Part shown: positions 53,171-61,013 of the stretch, one piece after another | Numbering within the stretch: position 1 is the stretch's first letter | Layout of the letters: each line of letters starts with the position of its first letter | Assembly: GCA_034430155.1 (NCBI GenBank) | Contig: DAOUET010000145.1 | Location: 11,078 to 75,077, forward strand | DNA length: 64,000 nt | Reading direction: 5' to 3' | DNA from: DAOUET01 sp034430155 | Lineage (GTDB): Bacteria > Chloroflexota > Anaerolineae > Anaerolineales > UBA4823 | Translations under genes and position numbers: made by a program | The notes under the pieces: generated by a model | The model's database searches: none | What the model saw: the letters and a program-made list of their open reading frames with translations, nothing else | What the model was told of the DNA's origin: nothing

Positions 53171-54586
53171 TTAATTAGCTTCCCATTCGGTGTGAAAGAC
53201 CCCTTTCTCGTCAACCCGCTCGTAGGTGTGCGCGCCGAAATAATCGCGCTGCGCTTGAATCAGGTTTGCTGGCAGCCAGCCGCTGCGATAGCTATCGTAG
53301 TAAGCCAGCGCTGCCATAAAACCCGGCGCAGGGATGCCCTGCTCTGCAGCTGCGCGGGTAACATCCCGCAAATCATTTTGCCTGGCCTGGAGGATCTCGG
53401 AAAAGTGAGGGTGGACCAGCAGATTAAGCAAAGCTGAATCCGAGCGATAAGCATCCCGGATAGGTTCAAGCAGAGCTGAACGGATAATACATCCACCTCG
53501 CCAGATCCTCGCCACTGCTTCTAAGTTGAGACCATACTGGTAAGCTTCAGAGGCGTGACTCAGGAGTGCCATCCCCTGGGCGTAGGTGATGATCATAGCC
53601 GTGTAGAAAGCCCTTTGTAGATGTTCAATGAATTTGTCGCGCCCCTCCTCAATTTTGAGTGCAGGACCGTGCAATATCCGGCTGGCGACGCTCCGTTCAA
53701 TCTGCGAAGCTGAAAGATTGCGCATCGCCACCGCCATGTCGATGGTTGGCACTGGCACCTGCAAATCCATGGCGTCCTGCGAGGTCCACATGCCCGTGCC
53801 TTTTTGCTTGGCCTGATCCAAGATGACGTCCACCAGATGCTTACCGGTCTTCTCGTCAATCTCCGTAAAGATGTTCGCGGTAATCTCTACCAGATAGCTA
53901 CTAAGCTCCCCCTGGTTCCATTCTTTATAGATTTGATGTAAGTCTTCATCCGAAAGATCCAAACCGCGCTTCATCAGGTCATAGCTCTCGGCGAGCAGCT
54001 GCATAATGCCATATTCAATGCCATTATGCACCATCTTAACATAATGGCCTGCTGATCCAGGCCCAAGATAGGTGACGCATGGTTGGCCGTTCACTTTCGC
54101 GGCGGCGGCCTCAAAAATTGAGCGTACCCGTTCATAAGCCTCTTTATGCCCACCGGGCATCATGCTGGGACCGTGTCTGGCTCCGGATTCCCCTCCAGAA
54201 ATACCCATGCCCAAATACTGGATACCTTGTTTCTCCAGGGATTCACCCCGCAGGTCAGTGTCTTTAAAGAACGAATTGCCGCCATCAATAATCAGGTCGC
54301 CGTTTTTTAGATGCGGTAATACGTCACCAATTACTGCATCTACTGCCGCACCGGCTGGCACCAGCATCATCACGGCCCGGGGAACACTCAAAGAGCTGAT
54401 GAATTCTTCCAAACCCTCAAATCCAAACACCTCCCGGTCCCTGGCGTCTTTGTTTAACTCTTGTACTTTGCTCAAGTCCTTATCGTAGCCGGCCACAGAA
54501 TAGCCATGCTCCGCCATGTTCAAAACCAGGTTGCGCCCCATCACGCCCAGGCCCACCATACCGATTTGGTATTTCTTATCGCTCAT
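53171..54586 (-). CDS. gnd: 6-phosphogluconate dehydrogenase (decarboxylating)
   Basis: 471 residues, typical of the long NADP-type enzyme. It converts 6-phosphogluconate to ribulose 5-phosphate in the oxidative pentose phosphate pathway. The nucleotide site is IGMVGLGVMGRNL. Substrate residues lie in GNSFFKD, GISGGESGARHGPSMMPGG and VKMVHNGIEYG, and the C-terminal helical domain has KGTGMWTSQDAMDL and WRGGCIIRS. ATG 54586 is preferred over the adjacent ATG 54589 by its distance from AAAGGAG. It is followed directly by the H+-ATPase. Confidence 0.97.
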   Translation of the reverse strand: MSDKKYQIGMVGLGVMGRNLVLNMAEHGYSVAGYDKDLSKVQELNKDARDREVFGFEGLEEFISSLSVPRAVMMLVPAGAAVDAVIGDVLPHLKNGDLIIDGGNSFFKDTDLRGESLEKQGIQYLGMGISGGESGARHGPSMMPGGHKEAYERVRSIFEAAAAKVNGQPCVTYLGPGSAGHYVKMVHNGIEYGIMQLLAESYDLMKRGLDLSDEDLHQIYKEWNQGELSSYLVEITANIFTEIDEKTGKHLVDVILDQAKQKGTGMWTSQDAMDLQVPVPTIDMAVAMRNLSASQIERSVASRILHGPALKIEEGRDKFIEHLQRAFYTAMIITYAQGMALLSHASEAYQYGLNLEAVARIWRGGCIIRSALLEPIRDAYRSDSALLNLLVHPHFSEILQARQNDLRDVTRAAAEQGIPAPGFMAALAYYDSYRSGWLPANLIQAQRDYFGAHTYERVDEKGVFHTEWEAN

Positions 54587-54832
54587 CATTATCTCCTTTC
54601 GGTGTCTATAGATATTCATGTGAGTTCGATTTTAGGGCTGACTCGCCATAAACAGATTTGGCATATTAATTTTTGACATAATTGCCACTATTCCTCTCAG
54701 AAATCCCCCTTTTTTATCCTGCATTGCTCCTCTAAGTCTTTTTACAGACAGGCTGCTGTTTCTTATTTTCCTTCAGCTATCTCCTTGCCTCAACTGCAAT
54801 AGATTTTACCGCTATTGGCTACTATTCCGCAA

Positions 54833-55456
54833 TTATGCCACCCTGAGACCGAATTTCTCCAGGGCTTTTTGGGTGGTATCGTAACCAGTATGCCAAACAC
54901 CTCGTATTCCCAATCCTCTGGCGACATCGACAAACATCGGCCGATCTTCGATGTAGACCACTTTTTCGGGTGGTTCTTGGGCAATATCCAGTGCAATGCG
55001 ATAGATATCTTCATCGGGCTTTCGGAAATGCACAAAACAGGAAGCAATAAAAAAGTCGATGAACTCATCTAAAGCGAACTGCCTGATGCGGTAGACCGTG
55101 AGTTCTCGCCCCTCATTGCTGACCGCGGCTACCTTGAGGTTATACCGTGATTTCAACTCCTTGATCATTTCGATCATCTCTGGGAAGGGCTGGGACTGTG
55201 AGAACATGAATCTCTTAAAATCAGCTCTCGAAAAAGAGCGCTTCTCGTAGAAAATCACCCGATTCAAATATTGAACTAAGGTGAGTTTACCCTCCTCGTA
55301 AGTATCGAAAGTCAGGTGATGGCGCTCGTTCATTTCTTCATAATCTATCCCAAAGTTATCGGCCGCGCGGCGACGCATGGTATGGTCCCAGCCATTAGTT
55401 AGCAAAACGCCGCCGATATCCAAAAACAGGGTGGTGATTTTCACATCTCTTGCCAT
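54833..55456 (-). CDS. HAD-family hydrolase (subfamily IA type)
   Basis: 207 residues. Motif I is LFLDIGGVLL (nucleophile Asp, with Gly replacing the second Asp, as in YihX-like HADs), motif II VAAVSNEG, motif III Lys in FVHFRKPDEDIY and motif IV YIEDRPMFVDVARGLG. A helical cap lies between. The likely role is dephosphorylation of a small phosphate ester; the substrate is unknown. ATG 55456 has AAAGGA upstream; TTG 55465 is an alternative. It lies 15 bases after the second permease and is probably the last gene of the transporter operon. Confidence 0.88.
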   Translation of the reverse strand: MARDVKITTLFLDIGGVLLTNGWDHTMRRRAADNFGIDYEEMNERHHLTFDTYEEGKLTLVQYLNRVIFYEKRSFSRADFKRFMFSQSQPFPEMIEMIKELKSRYNLKVAAVSNEGRELTVYRIRQFALDEFIDFFIASCFVHFRKPDEDIYRIALDIAQEPPEKVVYIEDRPMFVDVARGLGIRGVWHTGYDTTQKALEKFGLRVA

Positions 55457-55471
55457 GGTTCTCAATCCTTT

Positions 55472-56422
55472 CTAACCGCGGTACCCACGCATCTTCGGAT
55501 CCAGAGCGTCGCGGAAGGCGTCGCCGATCAGATTGAAGGCCAGCACGAAGAGCAACAGAGCCAGGCCTGGGTAAACCACGATCCACCAATATCGATTTAA
55601 GGTTGGGATCCAATTACGCGCGTAGCTGAGCAACTGGCCCCAATCGGCGTAACCCTCGCCCGCACCTAAACCCAAGAAACTCAGCGCCGCGAAGGTGAGC
55701 ACATAAGTTCCGATGTCCAGGGAGGCCACTACCAAGAGAGAGTACATGGCATTGGGTACCACATGGGTCAACAAGACACGCCAACCCGGCTCGCCCAAGG
55801 CCTTCGCTGCCATGACATATTCACGCTCTTTCACGGAAAGCACATCGCCACGGATCAGACGGGCATAACTCGGCCAGCCGAATGCGATCAGGGCGATCAT
55901 ACCGGTGATTAACCCACTCTGGATCTTGGCCCCTAGAATAGTAGCTAGAGTCAGCGCGGCCAGCAAAAAGGGAAACGCCAGAAAGATCTCTACGATGCGT
56001 TGGATGACCTCATCCAGCCAACCGCCTACATAACCAGATACGGCTCCCAAAGTTCCCCCGATAAGCACAGTAATACCGGTCACGATCAGGCCGATCTTGA
56101 AAGCTGTGCGCGTCCCCCAAATGACACCGTAATAGATATCATACTGGCCTTGAGTGGTACCAAGAGGCTCTCCCGGACCAGGCGGTCGCGGTTCTGCAGA
56201 GAAGCCATCCCGAGGGATATTATAGGGCAGGGATGGAATGGGGGGTGGAGCCAACACCGGAGCAAGAATGGCAATGGCAATGAAAAAGAGCACCAGCAGT
56301 GTTCCGGCAATAGATACCGGGTTGCGGAGTAATGCTTTTACCCAACGCGGCACTCGCTCTTGTGGTGGCAGCTGTTCGAGGGGAAGTTCCACTTGGAAAG
56401 ATTCTTTTGTGGTAGTAGCCAT
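55472..56422 (-). CDS. Peptide-type ABC transporter permease (DppC-like)
   Basis: 316 residues. One N-terminal helix (VSIAGTLLVLFFIAIAILAPVLAPP) is followed by a permease domain of about five helices with the cytoplasmic EAA-type loop EREYVMAAKALGEPGWRVLLTHVVPN. This is the second membrane subunit of a dipeptide/oligopeptide/nickel-type importer. ATG 56422 has AAGGG upstream. It follows the DppB-like gene by 106 bases. No ATPase genes of this transporter are in the window. Confidence 0.93.
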   Translation of the reverse strand: MATTTKESFQVELPLEQLPPQERVPRWVKALLRNPVSIAGTLLVLFFIAIAILAPVLAPPPIPSLPYNIPRDGFSAEPRPPGPGEPLGTTQGQYDIYYGVIWGTRTAFKIGLIVTGITVLIGGTLGAVSGYVGGWLDEVIQRIVEIFLAFPFLLAALTLATILGAKIQSGLITGMIALIAFGWPSYARLIRGDVLSVKEREYVMAAKALGEPGWRVLLTHVVPNAMYSLLVVASLDIGTYVLTFAALSFLGLGAGEGYADWGQLLSYARNWIPTLNRYWWIVVYPGLALLLFVLAFNLIGDAFRDALDPKMRGYRG

Positions 56423-56528
56423 CAATTTACCCTTATCAAGACATACGCAGTGGAGGGATTTGGTCTGGGAAGGAGGGATCTAAATCACCGAAATATCCCG
56501 CAAGACCTCTGACTGCTGTATCTCCCAC

Positions 56529-57557
56529 TTATTTCAACCGGATGCGCGGATCCAGGTAACTATATAAGACATCGACGATCAAATTAGCAACTACCAAGAG
56601 GGCACCAGCCAGGAGCGCAATCCCCAGAATGGATACCGCGTCAAAGTTCAATGCCGCAGTAGCTGCAAAAAGACCCATACCATGATAGTTGAATACCGTT
56701 TCAGTAATCACCACCCCATTAAGCAAGCCGACCAACAGCAGGCCCCCAATAGTCGCCACCGGGATCATCGCGTTGGGGCGGGCATGATGGTTAATCACCT
56801 GGCGTTCCGGTAGACCCTTAGCCCGCGCGGTCCTGACATAGTCTTGCTGGATGACTTCCAACATCGATGAGCGCGCCACCCGCAAGATCAAGGCCCAATC
56901 GACATAGGCCAGGGTTAATGCTGGCAGAAAAATGTGCCGGATGGCGTCAACGAAGATATTAAACCGAAAATTAAGTAAAGCGTCAAACGTCATCATCCCA
57001 GTATATTGGTGAAAGGCGTCAGAATAGACAATGGCAGAAGCCCAGTTCGATAGCCGTCCAGGGAAAAACCACTGCAGTTTGGCGTAAAAAAGCATCAATA
57101 CCAGTAATCCGAACACAAAGGTGGGAAATGAATACCCAATAATGCTGAAAACTCGGGCTGCCTGATCGATGAACTTATCGTGATGGATCGCAGCCTGAAT
57201 ACCCAGCCAGGTGCCGATTACGATAATAGGAATAAAACTCCATAATGCCAATTCTAATGTGGCCGGGAAATAAATTTTGATGGCCTGCAGCACCGGCATC
57301 TGAGCCGTTTTTGACCAACCCAAATTGCCGTGCAAAATCCTGACCAGCCAGTTCCAATACTGTACGTAGATAGGTTTATTCAGCCCGTACTTCTGGATGA
57401 TCTGCTGCAGCGCGGCAGGGTTTTTGGGTACGCTGGTAACGTACAGGGCGGCGCGTTCGATCGGATCCAACGCTTGCAACATTCCGAAAATCATGATACT
57501 GAGACCGAACAGTACCAAGGGCAGTATCAACAGGCGACGGATAATGTAGTTAATCAT
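56529..57557 (-). CDS. Peptide-type ABC transporter permease (DppB-like)
   Basis: 342 residues with six helices, beginning MINYIIRRLLILPLVLFGLSIMIFGML, the usual DppB start. The EAA-type loop is SMLEVIQQDYVRTARAKGLPERQVINHHARPNAMIP. It pairs with the DppC-like permease to form the channel for the binding protein's ligand. A strong 15-bp hairpin separates it from the binding-protein gene upstream. Confidence 0.93.
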   Translation of the reverse strand: MINYIIRRLLILPLVLFGLSIMIFGMLQALDPIERAALYVTSVPKNPAALQQIIQKYGLNKPIYVQYWNWLVRILHGNLGWSKTAQMPVLQAIKIYFPATLELALWSFIPIIVIGTWLGIQAAIHHDKFIDQAARVFSIIGYSFPTFVFGLLVLMLFYAKLQWFFPGRLSNWASAIVYSDAFHQYTGMMTFDALLNFRFNIFVDAIRHIFLPALTLAYVDWALILRVARSSMLEVIQQDYVRTARAKGLPERQVINHHARPNAMIPVATIGGLLLVGLLNGVVITETVFNYHGMGLFAATAALNFDAVSILGIALLAGALLVVANLIVDVLYSYLDPRIRLK

Positions 57558-57584
57558 CTATCGATCTCGAGACTTATCTTCTAA

Positions 57585-57615
57585 CAGGTGACCGGAGGAT
57601 TCCTCCGGTCACCTG
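57585..57615 (-). repeat. 15-bp perfect inverted repeat between binding-protein and permease genes
   Basis: CAGGTGACCGGAGGA and its exact complement TCCTCCGGTCACCTG (57585-57599, 57601-57615) are separated by one base. On the minus-strand mRNA it forms a very stable hairpin 24 bases after the binding-protein stop. No T-tract follows, so it probably protects the upstream message and lowers permease expression relative to the binding protein, a common arrangement in ABC operons. Confidence 0.75.
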
Positions 57616-57638
57616 CCATCAAGGAATAGTATAGTTAG

Positions 57639-59663
57639 TTACTTAGATAGAGAGTAGTAGTAAGTCATAGCGTTGCCAAAGATAGGATTGTAATACCAGC
57701 CCTTCACCCAGGTCTGTTCATAGTGACGGTCTTGTGGTTGCACAACCCACAGATCTAGGGCATTTTCATAACTAAGGTTCTGCAATTGGGCGTAGATCTT
57801 GGCGCGCGCCTGCGTATCGCTGGTAGAGACAGCCTGCGTAATCAGCTGGTCCATCTGGGTTTGTAGATCTGCCGGGAAGTGTTGGAACCCAGAGTATGTG
57901 CCACCGCTGGCCAGGAAGGGCACTACCCAATCTTGCGGGTCGTGATAGTCTTCCAACCAGCCGAGCATGTAGATCGGCATGCGACTACCCACAATGTCCT
58001 TGAGCTCCAGGGCAAAAGGCTCACCCACCACTTCCATGTGGAACTTGGGATTGACTTTAAGCAGATCTGCAGCCAGGATATCGCCAGCGCTCTTGCGCTG
58101 GTCGTTGCCCACGTTGTAGGTATATTGCAGGTAAAAACCGGTGTCCCATAAGGACTTGCCATCCGCAGATTTCCAGGTAGAGGCCTTGAACGCATCCGCG
58201 CACTTGGTCAGGTCAAAGCTGTATGCAGCCTGGTTGGGGTCGTAACCCAGCTCGCCTTGGATGATCGGTCCTAAAGCCTGGACGGCCTCACCGTTAAAGA
58301 CCTGCTGGATGTAAGTATTCCAGTCGAAGCAGTAGTTGAAAGCCTGGCGCACGTTGATGTCGCTGAAGAAGTCAGCCGGGATGCCATTGCCGTCGATTTG
58401 ACCACTGCCTAGACGGTTATTACCGCCAGTGGTGTTGACCTGCTGGTTGAAGAAAATGGTGGTGGCAGTTACTGAGGGTAAACCTTTAAACAGCCGGGCA
58501 GTTCCAGTATGATTCGTCTCGGTGCAATTCCCCTGGGCATCACATGTCTCCTTGACCATGGGATCAACCTGGGAATCATACTGAGTGTCGACGTATACCA
58601 TATCCGCGTCGCCAGTCTGGAACTCAGCAAAGCGAGTGCCCCATTCGGAGATGTCTTGAACCACGATGCGTTGGATCTGCGCTGGGCCAGACGGGCCACC
58701 ATCCCAAAGAGGATCCGTTTGCCAGTAGCTGTCGTTTCGCACCAGATCTATTTCCTGACCTGGCAGCCATTGATCCAGCTTGTAAGGGCCGGTGCCGTTC
58801 ATGACCTTGAAAAGCTCGTCCTGCTCAGCAGCTGGATCATGGAACTTTTGAGCATCCTCTGGTTTGCCATCCCAGCCGCCTTGCTGGATAACCCAGGGCA
58901 TGCTCACGATGCTTGCCCAAGTGCCAGATAGGAGCTGTAACATAGGACCATAGGGCTGCTTCAGGTGCAAGGTCACCGTCCAGTTGGTGTTATCGTAGGT
59001 AACGGCCTGTTCCACTGCCTGAGCGGCTTTAGTCCAATCTCCGTTGAACTGCTTCTGGACTACATCGCCTTCAAAGCTCTGCACGTCCAAACCGAAGAAC
59101 GGTTGCAACATAATCCATTGTGGTCCGCCGGCGCGATCCTGGATCATACCTCGCCAAAAGCTATAAGCTACATCTTGAGGGGTCAAATCCTGACCATCCT
59201 GGAACTTGACGCCCTGGCGGATATGGAAAGTGTAAGTCATTCCGTCCGAGGAAATATCCCAACTAGTCGCCAGCATTGGAACGAATTCCGTGGCTGATTC
59301 CTTATTGGGAAACAGTAGCGTCTGGTATACGTTGATAAGGATATTGCCACTGGCGGTGTCATATGCAAAGGCCGGGTCCAGCGACTCAGGTTCGCCGATG
59401 GTGGCATCGATAAACGTGTTGGGGTTTTTCACCTGGGAGGGAGGCGCCGCAGTTGCCTGGGGGGTGGCCGTAGATTCAGGAGCAGTTGTGGAGGTTGGTT
59501 GACCCGGAGCTGTGGTCGGCGCTTGAGTCGCGGGAGCTTGGGTTGGAGGGGGGCTTGTCGGCACAGTTGTGGTAGCCGCCGGCCCTCCACACGCAGCCGC
59601 GATCATGGATAAAGCGACCATCATCGAGATGATCAAAAAGGATTTTCTAATTGGCTTAGACAT
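57639..59663 (-). CDS. Peptide-type ABC transporter substrate-binding lipoprotein
   Basis: 674 residues. The signal peptide ends at the lipobox IAAC (Cys25). A Thr/Pro/Ala linker (about 28-78) precedes an SBP_bac_5 domain: GEPESLDPAFAYDTASGNILINVYQTLLF, LATSWDISSDGMTYTFHIRQGVKFQDGQDLTPQDVAYSFWR, NGTGPYKLDQWLPGQEIDLVRND. It captures peptides or similar ligands outside the cell for the two permeases downstream. GAGG lies eight bases before the ATG. Its 5' leader holds an unusual small frame and a hairpin (separate entries). Confidence 0.94.
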   Translation of the reverse strand: MSKPIRKSFLIISMMVALSMIAAACGGPAATTTVPTSPPPTQAPATQAPTTAPGQPTSTTAPESTATPQATAAPPSQVKNPNTFIDATIGEPESLDPAFAYDTASGNILINVYQTLLFPNKESATEFVPMLATSWDISSDGMTYTFHIRQGVKFQDGQDLTPQDVAYSFWRGMIQDRAGGPQWIMLQPFFGLDVQSFEGDVVQKQFNGDWTKAAQAVEQAVTYDNTNWTVTLHLKQPYGPMLQLLSGTWASIVSMPWVIQQGGWDGKPEDAQKFHDPAAEQDELFKVMNGTGPYKLDQWLPGQEIDLVRNDSYWQTDPLWDGGPSGPAQIQRIVVQDISEWGTRFAEFQTGDADMVYVDTQYDSQVDPMVKETCDAQGNCTETNHTGTARLFKGLPSVTATTIFFNQQVNTTGGNNRLGSGQIDGNGIPADFFSDINVRQAFNYCFDWNTYIQQVFNGEAVQALGPIIQGELGYDPNQAAYSFDLTKCADAFKASTWKSADGKSLWDTGFYLQYTYNVGNDQRKSAGDILAADLLKVNPKFHMEVVGEPFALELKDIVGSRMPIYMLGWLEDYHDPQDWVVPFLASGGTYSGFQHFPADLQTQMDQLITQAVSTSDTQARAKIYAQLQNLSYENALDLWVVQPQDRHYEQTWVKGWYYNPIFGNAMTYYYSLSK

Positions 59664-59770
59664 TTCTTTTTCCTCTTTAAATCAATTATTATCGTTTTAA
59701 GAAAAGCATCCCAAGGATGCCACATAGCATTTGTGTTGATAAGTGAAACACATTCGATCAGCATGTTCAA
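59633..59770 (-). CDS. Possible leader peptide overlapping the binding-protein start
   Basis: A perfect Shine-Dalgarno sequence AAGGAGGTGA (59790-59781) lies far upstream of the transporter gene. Ten bases later a TTG (59770) opens a 45-residue frame, with an in-frame ATG two codons on (MNMLIECVSLINTNAMWHPW). It ends at TGA 59635-59633, overlapping the binding-protein start by 31 bases in another phase. Its codons run through the hairpin at 59706-59720. Translation could couple to, or regulate, the transporter gene. No homology is known, so this remains speculative. Confidence 0.3.
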   Translation of the reverse strand: MNMLIECVSLINTNAMWHPWDAFLKTIIIDLKRKKKCLSQLENPF

Positions 59771-59966
59771 TATTCTGGCTTCACCTCCTTAATGTAAAAA
59801 ATATGCCCAAAGATGAGATAAGAATTTATCCCATTTTAAATAGTTGTATATATAGTCTATTCAGATCAGATTAACTTGTCTTTACAATTTACTAAAGCGC
59901 ACCTAAAGATATTCTTAAACTCCTACCCCTCTCTTATGACCCCCTAATCTTATTATCAGCCTACCC
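59664..59966 (-). other. Leader/intergenic region of the peptide transporter operon
   Basis: 303 bases between the lipoprotein gene and the binding protein, strongly A/T-rich. It holds the orphan Shine-Dalgarno, the leader frame and the hairpin listed separately. Promoter-like TATATA elements lie around 59850, without a clear -35. No RNA gene is recognisable. Confidence 0.4.
59706..59720 (-). terminator. Small terminator-like hairpin in the transporter leader
   Basis: On the minus strand GCATCC-TTG-GGATGC is followed by TTTTCTT, 43 bases before the binding-protein ATG. Its position within a 5' leader, not after a gene, suggests attenuation. Confidence 0.4.
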
Positions 59967-61013
59967 TTATTTGGCACTGAAATCAGCAAAGAGCTGAGCA
60001 CTAAAGGCCTCGATCCTTTTCATGTCGGATTGAGTCGCCTGGCTCGTACCCGTTCCATTGAATACCAGTATATTGACGATTGGGATGGTTTGAGACTGGT
60101 CGGCTTGACTGGTCTCAAAGGAGTTCAAAGTATCAACCCAATTGTAAAACTCATCAAGCTGGTCAGAATTTAGGAACTTATGACCCAGGTTTTTTGGTTG
60201 GCTACCCTGGCAAGAAGAGGCCTGCACTTCTCCATTGATATAGACCGAGAGATCCTCACATACCCCTGCCGTGCTACCCTCCCGGTGCCAGGCAATCACC
60301 ACCCCGTAAGAGCTATTCGTGCTTCCGCCAGCAGCTTGAGAGACCACCAAGCGGGCCCACTCACCGATCATGCGCTGCTCCGGGCTTTTGGAGATTTGTG
60401 CGCCCAACCCCACGAAATTAACCATACCAGAAGCCGTGTTGGCGTAAAATGGGGCGAATGCCCCCATGAAAAAAGCCAGATCCTGAGATTGAGAGCTATC
60501 CGCAAAGGGCACACTTGTATTTGTCCCGCCACAGGTTCCAAAACTCACCCCTTCATCCTGGCGGATTACAGCTGAAAGGCATTGCCCATTCGATACCCAT
60601 TCAATACTTAAACCTGGGACGATCACCAAGGTGCTGCCATCCTGGTTGGTGTGATATTCATAGGACTGCCCATTGGCACCCAGTAGGATTTTATAGCCGG
60701 TTACAACCTGTTGAGCACAAACCTGTCCTTGAATACGGACCCCCATACAGGCATCCTTCCAGGTGATTTTATCAACGCTGTTGATGGATATATCCGAAGG
60801 TACTATCTTGAGCACCGTAGCCAGAGCCTGCTGAGCGCGTTGTGCCGCCTGTGGTTCCATGCTCAAGGCTTCCGTAGGGGAGGCAGTTACCTGGCTGGTC
60901 ACTGGTAGGGTAGGCGTGATGCCAGCCACGCTGCCGGAACAAGCCGAGAGCACCCTCCCCCCTAAGAGTAGAACAGGGGTTAATACCCTGAAGACCTTAG
61001 TCACGATTATCAT
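59967..61013 (-). CDS. Lipoprotein of unknown function coupled to tal-pgi
   Basis: 348 residues. The signal sequence ends at the lipobox LSAC (Cys25), followed by a Thr/Pro/Ser linker. A small domain (about 55-120, RAQQALATVLKIVPSDISINSVDKITWKDACMGVRIQGQVCAQQVVTGYKILL) with two or more Cys is followed by a region of unknown fold containing CSGSVAG-like and CEDLSVYINGEVQASSCQ segments. No enzyme motif is seen. The ATG overlaps the tal-pgi stop by four bases (ATGA), so translation is coupled, which is odd for a surface protein after a sugar-phosphate enzyme. Confidence 0.75.
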   Translation of the reverse strand: MIIVTKVFRVLTPVLLLGGRVLSACSGSVAGITPTLPVTSQVTASPTEALSMEPQAAQRAQQALATVLKIVPSDISINSVDKITWKDACMGVRIQGQVCAQQVVTGYKILLGANGQSYEYHTNQDGSTLVIVPGLSIEWVSNGQCLSAVIRQDEGVSFGTCGGTNTSVPFADSSQSQDLAFFMGAFAPFYANTASGMVNFVGLGAQISKSPEQRMIGEWARLVVSQAAGGSTNSSYGVVIAWHREGSTAGVCEDLSVYINGEVQASSCQGSQPKNLGHKFLNSDQLDEFYNWVDTLNSFETSQADQSQTIPIVNILVFNGTGTSQATQSDMKRIEAFSAQLFADFSAK

